Assembly (NCBI GenBank): GCA_964036315.1
Contig: OZ038517.1
Span: 54,431,788-54,495,787, forward strand
Length of the DNA: 64,000 nucleotides
Direction of reading: 5' to 3'
Origin: Acanthosepion esculentum
Taxonomy: Eukaryota; Mollusca; Cephalopoda; Sepiida; Sepiidae
This document shows positions 19,990 through 29,978 of the stretch, piece after piece. The position numbers and the translations under genes are program-made. Each line of letters starts with the position of its first letter. Position 1 is the stretch's first letter. The notes beneath the pieces are model-generated. The model ran no database searches, was not told the origin of the DNA, and was given only the letters and a program-made list of their open reading frames with translations.

Positions 19990-21330
19990 AGTGGAAACCA
20001 GTCTAGGAGAAGGAAAACTCCAAATGCAAAGCAACGGGAAACCACTTCACTATCTTCCCAAAGAAGGCGTAGATAATTCACAGATAATAAAGAAAATGAA
20101 GAGCCATGATCAAGTACATTCTAAAGAGAGAAAGAAAACTGAATTCCGAACCCTGGAGAAAGCAACAGGAAACCACTCCACTATCTTTCTCAAAATGTCA
20201 TGGCAATTCACAGATAATAAAGTAAAGGAAAGGAATCTGTGGAGAGCCATGATCAAGCACATCCTAAAGAAGGAAGAAAAACTGAATCCCAAACCATGGA
20301 GAAAGCAAAGAGGAAATCACTCCACTGTCTTTCCCAAGAATGTATGCCAATTCTCAGATAATAAAGAAAAGGAATGTGTGGAGAGTCATGATCACATACA
20401 TCCTAAAGGGATAAGGGAAGCTGAATTCAAAACCGTCGATAAGGCAATGGAACACTACTCCACCATCTTTCCCAAGAATGTATGACTATTTACAGATAAT
20501 AAAGAAAAAGAATCAATTGAGAGTCATGCTTTCGTACATCCCAAGGGAGATGGAAAATTCTGAATTCCAAACCATAGAGAAGGCAAACGGAAAAAAACTC
20601 CATCTTGAGAAAGATGGAGTTTTTTTGTGGCGTTCACAGATAATAGAGAAAAGCAATGTGAAGAGTCATGAGCGCCTACGTTCTGAAGGAATATGATATT
20701 TAAGAATTGGTTAAATAGCGAGGTAGCATGGACTCTCGGGCCTTGAATGGCACCCTGTCTAGGAGAAGAATCACTGAGTTTACCCCCATAGAGAAGACAA
20801 TAGGAAACAATTCTATCTTTCAAAATGAATCATGGCAATTCACCGCTAATAAAAATGTATCCGTGGAAAGCCATGATCGTCTACATTCTGAAAGGACATG
20901 GCATTTCAGAATTTGTTAAATAGCAAGATAGACTGTGATCTCTAGCCTTGATCGGTAGCTAATTCAGGAGAAGGAAAACATTGAATTCCAAACCGCAGGA
21001 AAATCAATGGTAAACCATTACATAATCTTTAGCAAGAATTCATAGAAATTCGAAAATAATAAAGAAAAGGAATTGGAGGAGGAGGTCCCTGATTGCTTAC
21101 GCCCTAAAGGAACATGACATTTAAAAATTTGTTTAATTGCAGGGTAGTATGGGCTCTTTGATCCTTGGATGGGGGACAGTCTAAGAGAAGAAAAAAATTG
21201 AATTTAAAGCGTTGAAAAAGGTTATGATAAATCATTCCACTTTCTAAATAATTCATGGTAATTTCCAAATAAAGTAAAGGAATCTGTGGAGAGCCATGAC
21301 CACCTACGCCCTGAAGAGAGGACATTAAAA
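19990..21330 (+). repeat. Higher-order tandem array of a LINE tail unit
   Basis: Eight diverged units each contain ACAGATAATAAAGAAAAGG, then GTGGAGAGCCATGATC, then CCTAAAGGA (near 20080, 20211, 20355, 20492, 20634, 20838, 21048, 21267). Early units are about 135 bases. Later ones are about 200 bases, because a second block (TTTAAGAATTTGTTAAATAG ... CTTGAATGGCACC) is included. GAGAGCCATGATC...AAAGGACATGGCA also ends the LINE at 24.5 kb, so the array is LINE-tail derived. The open frames inside are repeat artefacts. Confidence 0.8.
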
Positions 21331-21444
21331 TAAAAAACGAAATTACATCAAACTTAAGGTTTAACAAATTAAAATTGAGAGAAAAAATAAACAAAATTAT
21401 TTCAGTCAAGTCTTTTTTTCTTTTGAAACTAACTTGCTTTTGTA

Positions 21445-21690
21445 ACGAAAAATGTCTTTTTTTTTTATCATTTCACCCCAAGTAAAGCAATAAAGCTACC
21501 AAGACGCAAGATGTCAATGAGTGCGCGAGAATATGCTATGGAAAGAGAACAACAAAAGAACGGGAATAAAGAAGACATAACGATTGGCATTGCATTTAAA
21601 CTTTTGAAGATCAAAGTTAGCCATACTCATTTCTGGAATTGAGGAAAATTCGTAACTATTGAAACAAAAGTCGATTGAAAATTAATTTTA
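21445..21690 (-). mobile_element. LINE-1* 3' end, truncated copy
   Basis: CACCCCAAGTAAAGCAATAA followed by the AGAGAACAACAAAAGAACGG, CGATTGGCATTGCATTTAAA and TTGAAGATCAAAGTTA landmarks of this family, on the minus strand. Confidence 0.75.
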
Positions 21691-21699
21691 GGGCCGTTC

Positions 21700-21830
21700 T
21701 GGAGTGGGGATTTGGGGGGCTAAGTCCCCTCACCTATATTTCTAAATAACTTCGTTCTCTCTGGATGGGGGGGAGGTTAGGGGGCTAAGCCCCCACTTCA
21801 ATATTTTTAAATAAATATTTTTTAAATATG
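21700..21830. repeat. Two-unit G/C-rich repeat
   Basis: GGGGGGCTAAGTCCCCTCAC...ATTTCTAAATAA is repeated as GGGGGCTAAGCCCCCACTTC...ATTTTTAAATAA about 75 bases later. GGGG/CCCC pairs form local hairpins. The family is unknown. Confidence 0.55.
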
Positions 21831-22021
21831 TATTTAATTACTATAGTCTATTTTCATTCAAGCAAATAAAATCGATTTATCTGAGTTAAAATGAATTTCT
21901 TGTATCTTCTTTTTAAATTATTTTAATAATAAAAAAAAGTAGTAGAGTTCTAGATAGAACTTTTTACATTTGCAGAAACTATATAGCCTCATTTCTTCTT
22001 TGTAATTTTTCTTGAACTTTT

Positions 22022-22300
22022 TGGATAGCAGCTCGGATTGAGGAATCGGAGAGCCGAATTCGAATTCCAGTCGAATCTATTACTTTCACTTACGTGCTAA
22101 TACCCTTAGGAAAGGTATGAATCCTCTCCTACCCCTCCAGCTATGGGTAAATTTCTGGGTTCTATAACCTTGGGTGGCGACTGGTCTACCGCAGGAAGAA
22201 ATGGCAACCTACTGCGGGAAAAAAAATCAGTCATGTGTTGAAAGATACTTGTTCGCCTAAGTGTGTATCACACATGGCACAATTGACTGATATTACATTT
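22022..22300 (+). mobile_element. tRNA-related SINE
   Basis: It starts AGCTCGGATTGAGGAATCGG (the tRNA head is truncated), B-box-like GAATTCGAATTCCAGTCG, then the body CCCTTAGGAAAGGTATGAAT, and the end TTGAAAGATACTTGTTCGCC ... ACATGGCACAATTGACTG. It is homologous to 5.5, 26.5 and 27.6 kb. Confidence 0.75.
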
Positions 22301-22309
22301 TGTTTGAAG

Positions 22310-22590
22310 AAAGTAAAACTAAACAAGTAGTAGCCCCTTTTTACAAATATTGCTTTTTTTTGTAAAAAGGGTCTACTTCTCGTTTAGGTTTACTTTCCAA
22401 GCACTTTCCGTGTTTTTACTACAACCACACTCGCCGTAGACTTACCTGTCACTTTTCTGATCTTAGTTCTATTAAGCAACATTTCTTGGTTAAACACAGC
22501 CATGTACATAATATTAATTGATAACACAATAATACTCACACATACACACAGTAAAAAGAAACTTCAGATATTGGCGGCCATTTTATTTTT
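22310..22590. other. Inverted segment, no gene
   Basis: AGTAAACCTAAACGAGAAGTAGACCC-type sequence appears in both orientations at 22315-22350 and 22362-22395 (TAGTAGCCCCTTTTTACAAA against TTTGTAAAAAGGGTCTACTT), a stem of about 35 bases. The remainder is unassigned. Confidence 0.5.
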
Positions 22591-22594
22591 TAAA

Positions 22595-23118
22595 GCGTAT
22601 CACCCCAAGCAAGGCTGGGGGCCACTATCACGCAAGGGGTTATAGAAGGGTTGGAGGAAGAGCACATAGGAGTGGTAAAGGAGAGGATGTGGAGAAAGAG
22701 AAAGACAGTGGGTCGATCAAGGAAAGGGGGTTACATATTTGGAGCGAGAGCAGATAGGAATGAAAGGTGAAAGGTTGTGGAGAAGGGAAGTGGATAGATC
22801 GAGGCAACTGGAGATGTCGATTGACGCTACACTTAAACCGTTGGAGATTGTATTTGTCAGGGAAACAGTAATAGGGAAGGGAGTTCCACAGGCGAGATGT
22901 GCGAGACATGAAGCTATTGGAGTAGAAGAGACGTCTACATCTAACAGTTTCAACGGTGAAAGGGTGGGAACGGGATGCCAGCCTCGTAGGACGTTTAAAT
23001 TCATGAGGCCTAGGGACAAGCGAAAGCAGCTCCTCGGAGCAATTACCGTGAAAGTATTTGTAAAAAAGACAGAGCGAGGCAACATCGCGTCTGTGAGAGA
23101 GCAACTGCAGACGAGATG
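22595..23118 (-). pseudogene. LINE-1* RT C-terminal copy with tail
   Basis: The minus frame 22640-23104 reads [20 protein letters not shown], then [37 protein letters not shown] and [17 protein letters not shown]. It is close to the plus-strand copy at 41.9-42.3 kb. The tail starts at 22600 (CACCCCAAGCAAGGCTGGGG). It is 5' truncated. Confidence 0.85.
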
Positions 23119-23570
23119 ACAGATTACATTAAAACAAAGCAACCCACACTCAATAAAATTATATTTTCAAACCAGTCACATATTACAATGCATTTAAACA
23201 TTGTTCTGTTAATAACATTTCTCTCTCACGTGGTCATGTATGACGTCATAGAACAGCATTATGAATTCATAACCTGCGTCTGCTATTCCGCGGCCGTTAT
23301 CGTCGCATAGCGAACTTCTATGTAAACAAAACAGGATGTCATCTTTGACGATGAAAATCTGTTGTAATATCCATATAACCATTCTGATGATGTCTCATGT
23401 GAGCCGAAAGCTTAGATAGACGACAAATAAATATGATAAAGAAATATTCAAATGTTGGATAGTTTTTGTCTTTATTTTCTCTTGAAACTAAAGATGATTC
23501 TTGGAACGGACGATGATAAAACATAACGTTGTTTGTTATATTTAACAATATATGTTTGAATATATATATA
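23119..23570. other. Unassigned stretch with hammerhead-like motif at 23385-23425
   Basis: Plus strand: CTGATGA, T, GTCTCA-TG-TGAGCC, GAA, AGCT. The stem II pairing has one mismatch. The remaining sequence shows no gene. Confidence 0.35.
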
Positions 23571-23659
23571 TATATAAGGAAGAACAGTTAAGATATATAA
23601 TCCGGTGTTCTTACTGATATTTTTTATTTTTATAAAACAGTTCTCAATGTAAATTTACA

Positions 23660-24253
23660 GAGCATAAATATTATAAATTAACTGATACAAAATATGGGTT
23701 TTTTCGCTACACAGTAATAACTATGTTTCAAAAATGGAAGCTAAAAACTTCAAATTTAATTTTATAATCAAACCAAAAGCATTAGTTCCATTTCATCTTC
23801 AAGCGAATAACTTATTTTTAAATTTATTGAGTTTTAAACGCACACACAAATTCATAATTCGCTGTTACTTAGGATACAGGGAATTTTAAAATTGTAGTTG
23901 AATAAAACGTATTCTAACCTAAACATCCCCTCCCAAAAAAAATCTTTCAGTACACAAGTAGGAAAAAATGCCGAAAGACTTTTTGCCGTTAATAATAAAA
24001 AAAAACCCCAGACGACATGCATTTAACGGATGTCAGAAGTCGTTGAAAAATACACCCCTACCCTCCCTAAACAATTGATACAAAAATAGTTAATATAAAT
24101 GAACACGCTACTGCCCCTTGTCTGAATGATTGAAGATGAACTGGAGCTGCTTTTGATTTAATTATAAAATTCAATTTGAAGTTTTTAGCTTCCATTTTTG
24201 AAACATGGTTATTACTGTGTAGCGAAAAACATTTTATATCAGTTAATTTATAA

Positions 24254-24258
<5 letters not shown>
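23660..24258. mobile_element. Fold-back element between TA tracts
   Basis: The arms 23665-23810 and 24128-24255 are inverse copies (CGCTACACAGTAATAACTAT, TTCAAAAATGGAAGCTAAAA against TTTTAGCTTCCATTTTTGAA, ATTACTGTGTAGCG), with a 320-base spacer. TA tracts lie at 23555-23577 and 24259-24302. Confidence 0.75.
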
Positions 24259-24305
<47 letters not shown>

Positions 24306-24385
24306 GTTTTTTTTTCTACCGAAGTCCATTTTCATGTTATCACCCACCCCAGGACTTTTAAATGGTGCTATATTTGTTTAGCAAT

Positions 24386-24745
24386 TCAACATTCGAAAGT
24401 ACTAGGAGAAAAAATAAAATAAATATGAACTTTAACAAATTTACCAATTACATAAAACAAATAATTCGAAAAATTTAATAAACAATTTGATAGACTGAAC
24501 ATGTTGATTATGCAACCAAACATGTTTGAAAGAATTCTTGCCGCCGAAATAAAAAAAAAAACTGTGATATTTATGTGCCATGTCCTTTTAGAAATTAGGC
24601 GATCATGGCTCTCTACAATTACCTGTTCTTCGTAGCTCTTAATAAAGTATGTTATGCGTTGCTTTCCTCTGTCCCTCTTGACTTCAATCTGCTGAGTGAG
24701 TACCAAATGTTCCGAAGCCCTCTTACCCTCATTATGCACCCAAGA
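24386..24745 (-). pseudogene. LINE polymerase C-terminal relic with tail
   Basis: Minus-strand frame: MHNEGKRASEHLVLTQQIEV, KRDRGKQRITYFIKSYEEQV, then VESHDRLISKRTWH. This is the same LINE type as 7.9-9.3 kb, and its end (GAGAGCCATGATCGCC ... AAAGGACATGGCAC) is the unit seen in the 20-21 kb array. Confidence 0.7.
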
Positions 24746-24749
24746 AAAA

Positions 24750-25330
24750 ACACTCCAACATGCAATTCACTCCAACAAAATTGGCATACTGTACTGCTTG
24801 GTTTTCGTGATGGAATCTCCAATACGAACATTTCAGTGTCTGGGTGTCAATCTGAGGACAGTGCAGAGGATTCGGAAAGAATTGGATGATATATCCAGTC
24901 ATCATCATAATGTTTGGAGTGATAATTAGTGATGGTGACGTCATACCTCCATTCATCTTCCACAGGGGGTCAGACTCAACACCAAGGCCTACATTGTGCT
25001 TAAAGAAGGGAGTAGTACCCTGAGTTAAGACTGGAAGATCCTAAATCTGGCAACATGACTCTGTACCATGCCACACATGCTGGAGAACCCAGCCATGGCT
25101 GTCAGACAATTTCTAAGACCACATCACTCCTTACATCTAGCCACCTAACTCTCCAGACTGCAATCCCCTTGCTTATTATGTGCGGGGCAGAGTTGAGCGA
25201 GAGACCAACTACTTTAATACCAAAGATGAACAAGGATTATGGTAGCATTCACCAACTTAAACAAGGAGACCGTCCAGTTGAGTTCGCAGGAGATTCCAAA
25301 GTGAGAATTGTGAGAAAAGCCATTTAAAAT
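24750..25330 (+). pseudogene. mariner-type transposase relic (maT/DD37D-like)
   Basis: Plus strand: N-terminal DNA-binding part (VLLGFRDGISNTNISVSGCQ-like, then RTVQRIRKELDD) and, after a gap, catalytic region remnants around CHTCWRTQPWLSDN and NSPDCNPLAYYV. Stops and frameshifts abound, and the last catalytic Asp is replaced (NPLAYY). It is homologous to the minus-strand copies at 31.7-32.6 and 51.2-51.6 kb. Confidence 0.75.
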
Positions 25331-25545
25331 GATGAAACTTAGCTGCCAATCTCATACTGTGCTTAAATTCATAAAGTCTAGGTACCATAGAGGAAAGTTT
25401 GTTAGAACAATTACCATGGAAATATTTGTAGAAAAAACAGAGGGAAGCCACATGGTGGTGAGAACGTGACTGAAGTCCAGACGCAAAGTCAGGATCGATT
25501 ACATTACAGAACGTCCTTTAGATCTTGGATCATAGCAAATTTTTT
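25331..25545 (-). pseudogene. LINE-1* RT fragment
   Basis: Minus frame [39 protein letters not shown]. It is truncated, lies at lower coordinates than the next tail and is therefore a separate insertion. Confidence 0.7.
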
Positions 25546-25790
25546 TTTTTAATCATTTCCTCCCCAAGCAAGGCAATAAAGCCATTAAGATACAAGGGGT
25601 TACTGAGTGTGAAAGAATATGACAAAAAAATTATTCAAGAGAGAGAACAAAGAAAGAAAAATAATTAAGAAGATAGATGATAATGACTGATATTGCATTT
25701 CAATTTTTGGAGATCAAAATTAACTGGAAAGCAAGTTTCACAGACGAGAAGTGCCTGAGAAGAAACTTAGCATAGAACTTACGTTTTTTT
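25546..25790 (-). mobile_element. LINE-1* 3' tail copy
   Basis: CTCCCCAAGCAAGGCAATAA, GCCATTAAGATACAAGGGGT start, with an A-rich (plus T-rich) end and the TTTTTGGAGATCAAAATTAA landmark. Confidence 0.75.
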
Positions 25791-25794
25791 TGTT

Positions 25795-26100
25795 TTAAAT
25801 CTTTTTCATCCCAACCAGGGCAATAAATCCAATAAGATACAAGAGGTTACCGAGTCTAAGAGAATATGGGGGTGGGAGGGGGCAATATTAAGTAGAGAGA
25901 ACAATAAAAGAACAAGAATTAAGATAATGATTGGCATTGCATTTGAATCTTTGAAGATCTAAGTTGACTGGAAAGGGGGAATAGAGTTCCACAAACTGTT
26001 AGCATAGGACTTAGTTACATTTAGTCATTTCAACTGCAAAATGATGAGACTTTACCGCCTATCTAGTACAGCATCTAAATATAAACAAGCATCTGTAATA
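25795..26100 (-). mobile_element. LINE-1* 3' tail copy, second insertion
   Basis: CATCCCAACCAGGGCAATAA ... then GAGTTCCACAAACTGTTAGC and the RT end up to about 26095. It is tandem to, but distinct from, the preceding copy. Confidence 0.75.
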
Positions 26101-26129
26101 GGGATTAGCTCGCAGGCTTGTTAAAAAAA

Positions 26130-26400
26130 AAAAAGAGCAGCCAGCCCTTAACCTTTAGCACACACCATTATTAATTCCCTTTCCACTGCTTTTTTTTTTT
26201 CAAGGCTTCTCAATTGCAGTAACCTTATTGTTAATTTCACTCAAAGATGTTTTCTGTTGCCATAGCAGGATATGACAACACAACTATGACATTCAAATTC
26301 AAAATCACCATCAATGGCAGGATAAACTTTTTGCACAGCAAATGAAGTCACATACAGACTGATAAAGGTTAATATATATGATTCAGTCAGTTATGTGCCA
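26130..26400 (-). repeat. Dispersed repeat, inverse copy of 62635-62885
   Basis: Minus-strand sequence matches 62635-62885 on the plus strand: CTTTTTGCACAGCAAATG against CATTTGCTGTACAAAAAG, and GCCATAGCAGGATATGACAA against TTGTCATATCCCGCTATGGC. The family is unknown, probably a SINE or LINE tail. Confidence 0.65.
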
Positions 26401-26410
26401 TGCGTGATAT

Positions 26411-26700
26411 GCACTTAGGCGATCATGTATCTTTCAATACATGACTGACGAGGCAGATTTTTTTTTTCCTGCAGTAGGTTGCTATTTCTTTCTGCGGTAG
26501 ATCAGTTGCTACAGAGGCTATAGAACCTGGTCTGCCCTGCTATTTACCCATAAGCTGGGTAGGGGAAAAGAAGAGGATTCATACCTTTCCCAAGGGTATT
26601 AGGATGTAAGTGAATGTAATGGATTTGAGTGGAATTTGAACTCAGCTCTCCGATTCCTCAATCCGAGCCGCTATCCATTACTCCACCAAGTTTCTTTTAA
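26411..26700 (-). mobile_element. tRNA-related SINE
   Basis: The minus strand has head TGGTGGAGTAATGGATAGCG, B-box-like GAGTTCAAATTCC, body CCTTGGGAAAGGTATGAATC and end AAGATACATGATCGCCTAAG. It is the best preserved member of this SINE family here. ORF 26636-26917 starts inside it and is not supported. Confidence 0.8.
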
Positions 26701-27115
26701 AGACACGACAACCAACAAGTGTAGGTATATTTTATTAAAAACTTCTGCAACAAATAAAATTAACAGTTCACTTTTACGCATCCTGATATCAAGAGTAGCT
26801 TTTGTCCTCATCCTTTTAGTCTTGCTAAGATTTTTGGTTCGAGTGTTTCCAATTCTTTTTGCCATTTGGTTTTATTGTCTAGTGTGTTTATTGGAAAAGA
26901 GATTTATCGTTAAATAAATCAAAAGCTGATGTGATGGAGGAGGATGAGGCCTGGTGTCATAGGGAAGGGAGGTGGTGGTACTGGTAGGTAGTGGTAACTG
27001 GGCAGAAGTTGAGAAAATCTTGGTAAAGAGTCCGCAATGATTCAACAGTCATGAGCAGGCCACAAGCTATCACAATCTGGAAAAGAAAAAAAGATATCAA
27101 ATTTACAATTTGCAT

Positions 27116-27157
<42 letters not shown>

Positions 27158-27301
27158 TAATGCAAGAAAAACAAGATTTTTAATCAAAATTTCGAATGTT
27201 CTAAAAAAAATTTAAAAAAAGTTAAAAATTGAATTAAAAATTCAAAAAAATTCTTTGATCTTCCTTCTTAAAAATGTTGATGATCCAAAATTTTTAGCGA
27301 T

Positions 27302-27351
<50 letters not shown>
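26701..27351. other. Unassigned sequence with TA tracts
   Basis: (TA)n lies at 27121-27155 and 27303-27338, the latter followed by (CA)n. A Gly/Thr-coding TGGTGGTACTGG repeat lies near 26970. No gene is recognised. Confidence 0.5.
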
Positions 27352-27354
<3 letters not shown>

Positions 27355-27500
27355 TGTAACCCGGATATAAGAGAAACCCGGATATAAGAGAGATTTTTCC
27401 AAAATTAAAGCATGTGTTAATGTATATATAATAGACCAAACCCGGATATAAGAGACTCCTTCTCCGGTCCCGACAACTCTCTTATATCCGGGTTACACTG
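27352..27500. mobile_element. 149-bp TIR MITE
   Basis: Starts CAGTGTAACCCGGATATAAG and ends with its inverse, CTTATATCCGGGTTACACTG. The match extends to about 24 bp. ACCCGGATATAAGAGA is repeated twice more inside, near 27376 and 27437. CAG ends and TA surroundings suggest a pogo/Tigger-type derivative. Confidence 0.75.
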
Positions 27501-28107
27501 TATATATAACGACAAAAGGAAAACTTAGTTGATGCATTACGTCCTCTGATGGACTTTATCAAGGCAGACGTAAGGATTTTATTTTGCAATAAGTATTTAA
27601 TAACCTGAATGTGCAGGTGGTGTAATGGTAATGGCTTGGAATGAGAAATTGGAGTGCCACGTTCAAATCCCAGTTGGGTTTGTTACATTTACTTATGCAC
27701 AAATATTCTTAGGAAAGGAATGAATCCATCTCTCCCACTGACATGTTATGAGTTGACTAGCAGGACAGACTGGGGGTCCCTATTGCATGTGTTGCCAACC
27801 AGTTTACCGTAGAAAGAAACAGGAACCTACTGCATGAAAGCGTTTCGCCTAGTCAGTCATGTATTGAAAGAAACATGATCGCACAAACATATCTCACGTA
27901 CAGCACTTAACTGACTGACTGATTTATAAACAAAGTAAAAATGTTAGTTTTTCAAATTTTTAAAATTTAAGAAACATTTATAAGTATTCATGAGGCCAAC
28001 TGACATTATGGCAGTTAGCTTCATGAATATTTATAAACATTTTTTGAATTTAAAAAATTAACATTTTTGCCTTAATAATTTCCATCAGAGGACGAAATGC
28101 ACTGGGT

Positions 28108-28115
<8 letters not shown>
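27501..28115. mobile_element. Fold-back element interrupted by a SINE
   Basis: The outer ends 27515-27560 (ATGCATTACGTCCTCTGATG) and 28080-28105 (CATCAGAGGACGAAATGCA) are inverse. Inside, 27947-28000 and 28010-28062 form another palindrome (AAAAATGTTAGTTTTTCAAA against TTTGAATTTAAAAAATTAACA). The ends carry a decayed hammerhead-like motif (TTGATAA, A, GTCC-ATCAGA-GGAC, G(A/T)A, ATGCAT). (TA)n follows. Confidence 0.6.
27606..27905 (+). mobile_element. tRNA-related SINE
   Basis: Head GTGCAGGTGGTGTAATGG, B-box-like CACGTTCAAATCCCAGTTGG, body TAGGAAAGGAATGAATCC, end TTGAAAGAAACATGATCGC. The same head is fused to a 5S-like unit at 44.6-45.0 kb. Confidence 0.8.
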
Positions 28116-28152
<37 letters not shown>

Positions 28153-28769
28153 TATGGAACCTTAAAGTGGTCTGTTTTTATTTAAATTATTAGCTCTGAT
28201 TTACATTGAGCTCTCTGGATTTTATCCTCCTAGGGTCTACCCATACGGATTACCTAGTTTTTCGCAAACTATATATATATATATATATAGTAAATAAATA
28301 AAAATAAGGTATATTTTAGAAGCAAGAATTCTTCCAAACATAATTTCGGCAAGTTCTGTCTATCCAATTTTTTTTAAATTGATTTTTTCAAACTTTCCCA
28401 ATTACTTGTTTTATATAATTGGGAAATTTACCTAAGTTCATATTTATTTATATTTTATACCCCGCCACCGTGTACTTTCGAATGTTGCTACATTCATTTT
28501 CAAGAATTGTGTCTTGTATATATACAAGACATGTCTCTTTAACAGTATCTGGTTAATTCCAATGTTCCAGCTTTTGTTGGAAACCATTTCACGGCACTCA
28601 ATGTGACATCATTTTCATCCCCAAACTCGATATTTTGTGTATTTTAAATATCTTTCTCCTCCATAGGGGATCGTAATGTTGACGTGTGCATAAGAAGAAA
28701 AGAAACAAAATTAAAGTATTAATGCATTATTAAATTATGAAACTGCAAAATTTCAGCTTTTAAATTGTT
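28116..28769. other. TA tracts and unassigned sequence
   Basis: (TA)n lies at 28116-28145 and 28271-28289. A decayed hammerhead-like motif is on the minus strand at 28470-28510 (TTGAAAA, T, GAATGT-AGCA-ACATTC, GAA, AGTAC). No gene is recognised. Confidence 0.45.
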
Positions 28770-29195
28770 CTTTGCATGTGTAGGGTCTGCACTGATCCAC
28801 AGCAGTGAGATCTGGGCGCCAAATGCATCAGCCTTGGCACGGCCACATGATGATCCGCTGGATCTGCAGCACCAAACCTCTGTATGAAATCCCCTCATCC
28901 AAATTCTTAACAAGGCTTCGTATTGAGGATATAACATCAGTGCTGCCCACCCGTTGTTTTAGATGGTTTGGTCATATCCACTGAGTTTCATCAGGCATAA
29001 GGGCTGTCTCGGAGTTCAGGGTTCCTGGTCCCAGAGGTCGAGGTACCCCTAGGAAGATGCGAAAGGACTGCATAGGGAGGAACGTGCTGGAGTGTGGCCC
29101 TGTCCGCATTAGCCCGCTTGGCAGGGTACCCCAATCACTGGGAAACTTGCCGCAGTATAATCAAAGCTCTGCATCTTGACTTCGCTAAGCATGTA
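28770..29195 (+). pseudogene. LINE polymerase C-terminal relic
   Basis: The plus strand, allowing frame changes, reads MIRWICSTKPLYEIPS, LTRLRIEDITSVLPTR, RWFGHI, then SEFRVPGPRGRGTP and RKDCI. The pattern RWI(C)..K.....L..LGIEDI...L...RLRWFGHV.R...GRPRKTW.DC is the C-terminus of RTE/CR1-like polymerases. It is a third LINE type in the window. Confidence 0.75.
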
Positions 29196-29324
29196 GAATT
29201 ATTAAATTAGAACATTTTTTACTCATCATGTAACACACAAAAGGATACATCATAGACACTACTTGGTTTCAGTGAGAAAATTAAAGAAAGCGTACATAAA
29301 AGTGTTTAACATCTTTTCTCAATA

Positions 29325-29705
29325 GCTCATAAATAATAGACTGTTTTTGTGGAAAGACATCAGAAATGCTACTTGGTTTCAGTGAGGAAAGAAAAAATGG
29401 GAAGACAGAAGTGTTTAATGGCTGTTTCAGTGAAATAGTAAAAAGGTACCAATTGCAAATATTTTCATTTGTACCCCCTTACTTCTTAGAATAACAACCA
29501 GCATTCATATCTATGAATACTATTGCAATATTTTGTTAAAGTTGTTGAGCATAAATATTTAACGATGCAAAATGGTAATTTCTACGGATATTTTATTGTT
29601 GTAGAACTCATCATGAGCTTATTCAATCATTAACTTAAGAATTAAGATTCATCAGAAAATTATAGAAAATCTGTGAAATTTTCAGATATTTCTAGTAATA
29701 ATAAT
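29325..29705. repeat. ~370-bp dispersed repeat, copy 1 of 3
   Basis: Shared landmarks with 35290-35670 and 56480-56850: CTTGGTTTCAGTGAG, TTTTCATTTGTACCCCCTTA, CTTCTTAGAATAAC(A)ACCAG, then TCTACGGATATTTT and TCATTAACTTAAGAATTAAG. It is placed across the DRG1 3' untranslated region and probably supplies its polyadenylation signal. Confidence 0.8.
29592..29597 (-). terminator. Candidate DRG1 polyadenylation signal
   Basis: AATAAA on the minus strand, 282 bases after the stop codon and inside a dispersed repeat. It is the first AATAAA downstream of the stop that I found. The true end is not proven. Confidence 0.4.
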
Positions 29706-29878
29706 AATAATAATAATGATGGTACCTTTAATTAAAAGCTTTTACTATAATTTCTATAAGAATCTTTTAAGAAAATGAATACTTTTCAGCTGAATTGGTT
29801 CTAACTGTGATATTCAATAAACCAAATGTAATAGAATGGTTCCTTACAATTTGTATCAAATATTTGGGTTGACAAATC

Positions 29879-29978
29879 TCACTTCTTGACTATCTGAACA
29901 ACATCTTCATCACAGAGGATATGGTCTTTGCCAACTTTCTGGGGTTGATGCTTCACTGATGTGCCCCATACCAAAGCA
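29879..29978 (-). CDS. DRG1: DRG1 exon (last coding)
   Basis: Completes the split codon as His, then [32 protein letters not shown] and TGA. The acceptor is preceded by a T-rich tract (CTTTTTTTTCAG). It encodes the end of the TGS domain. Confidence 0.97.

Noticed and set aside
24605..24956. Three overlapping frames around 24.6-24.95 kb as a small gene
   Set aside because: They span the junction of a minus-strand LINE end and a plus-strand mariner relic.
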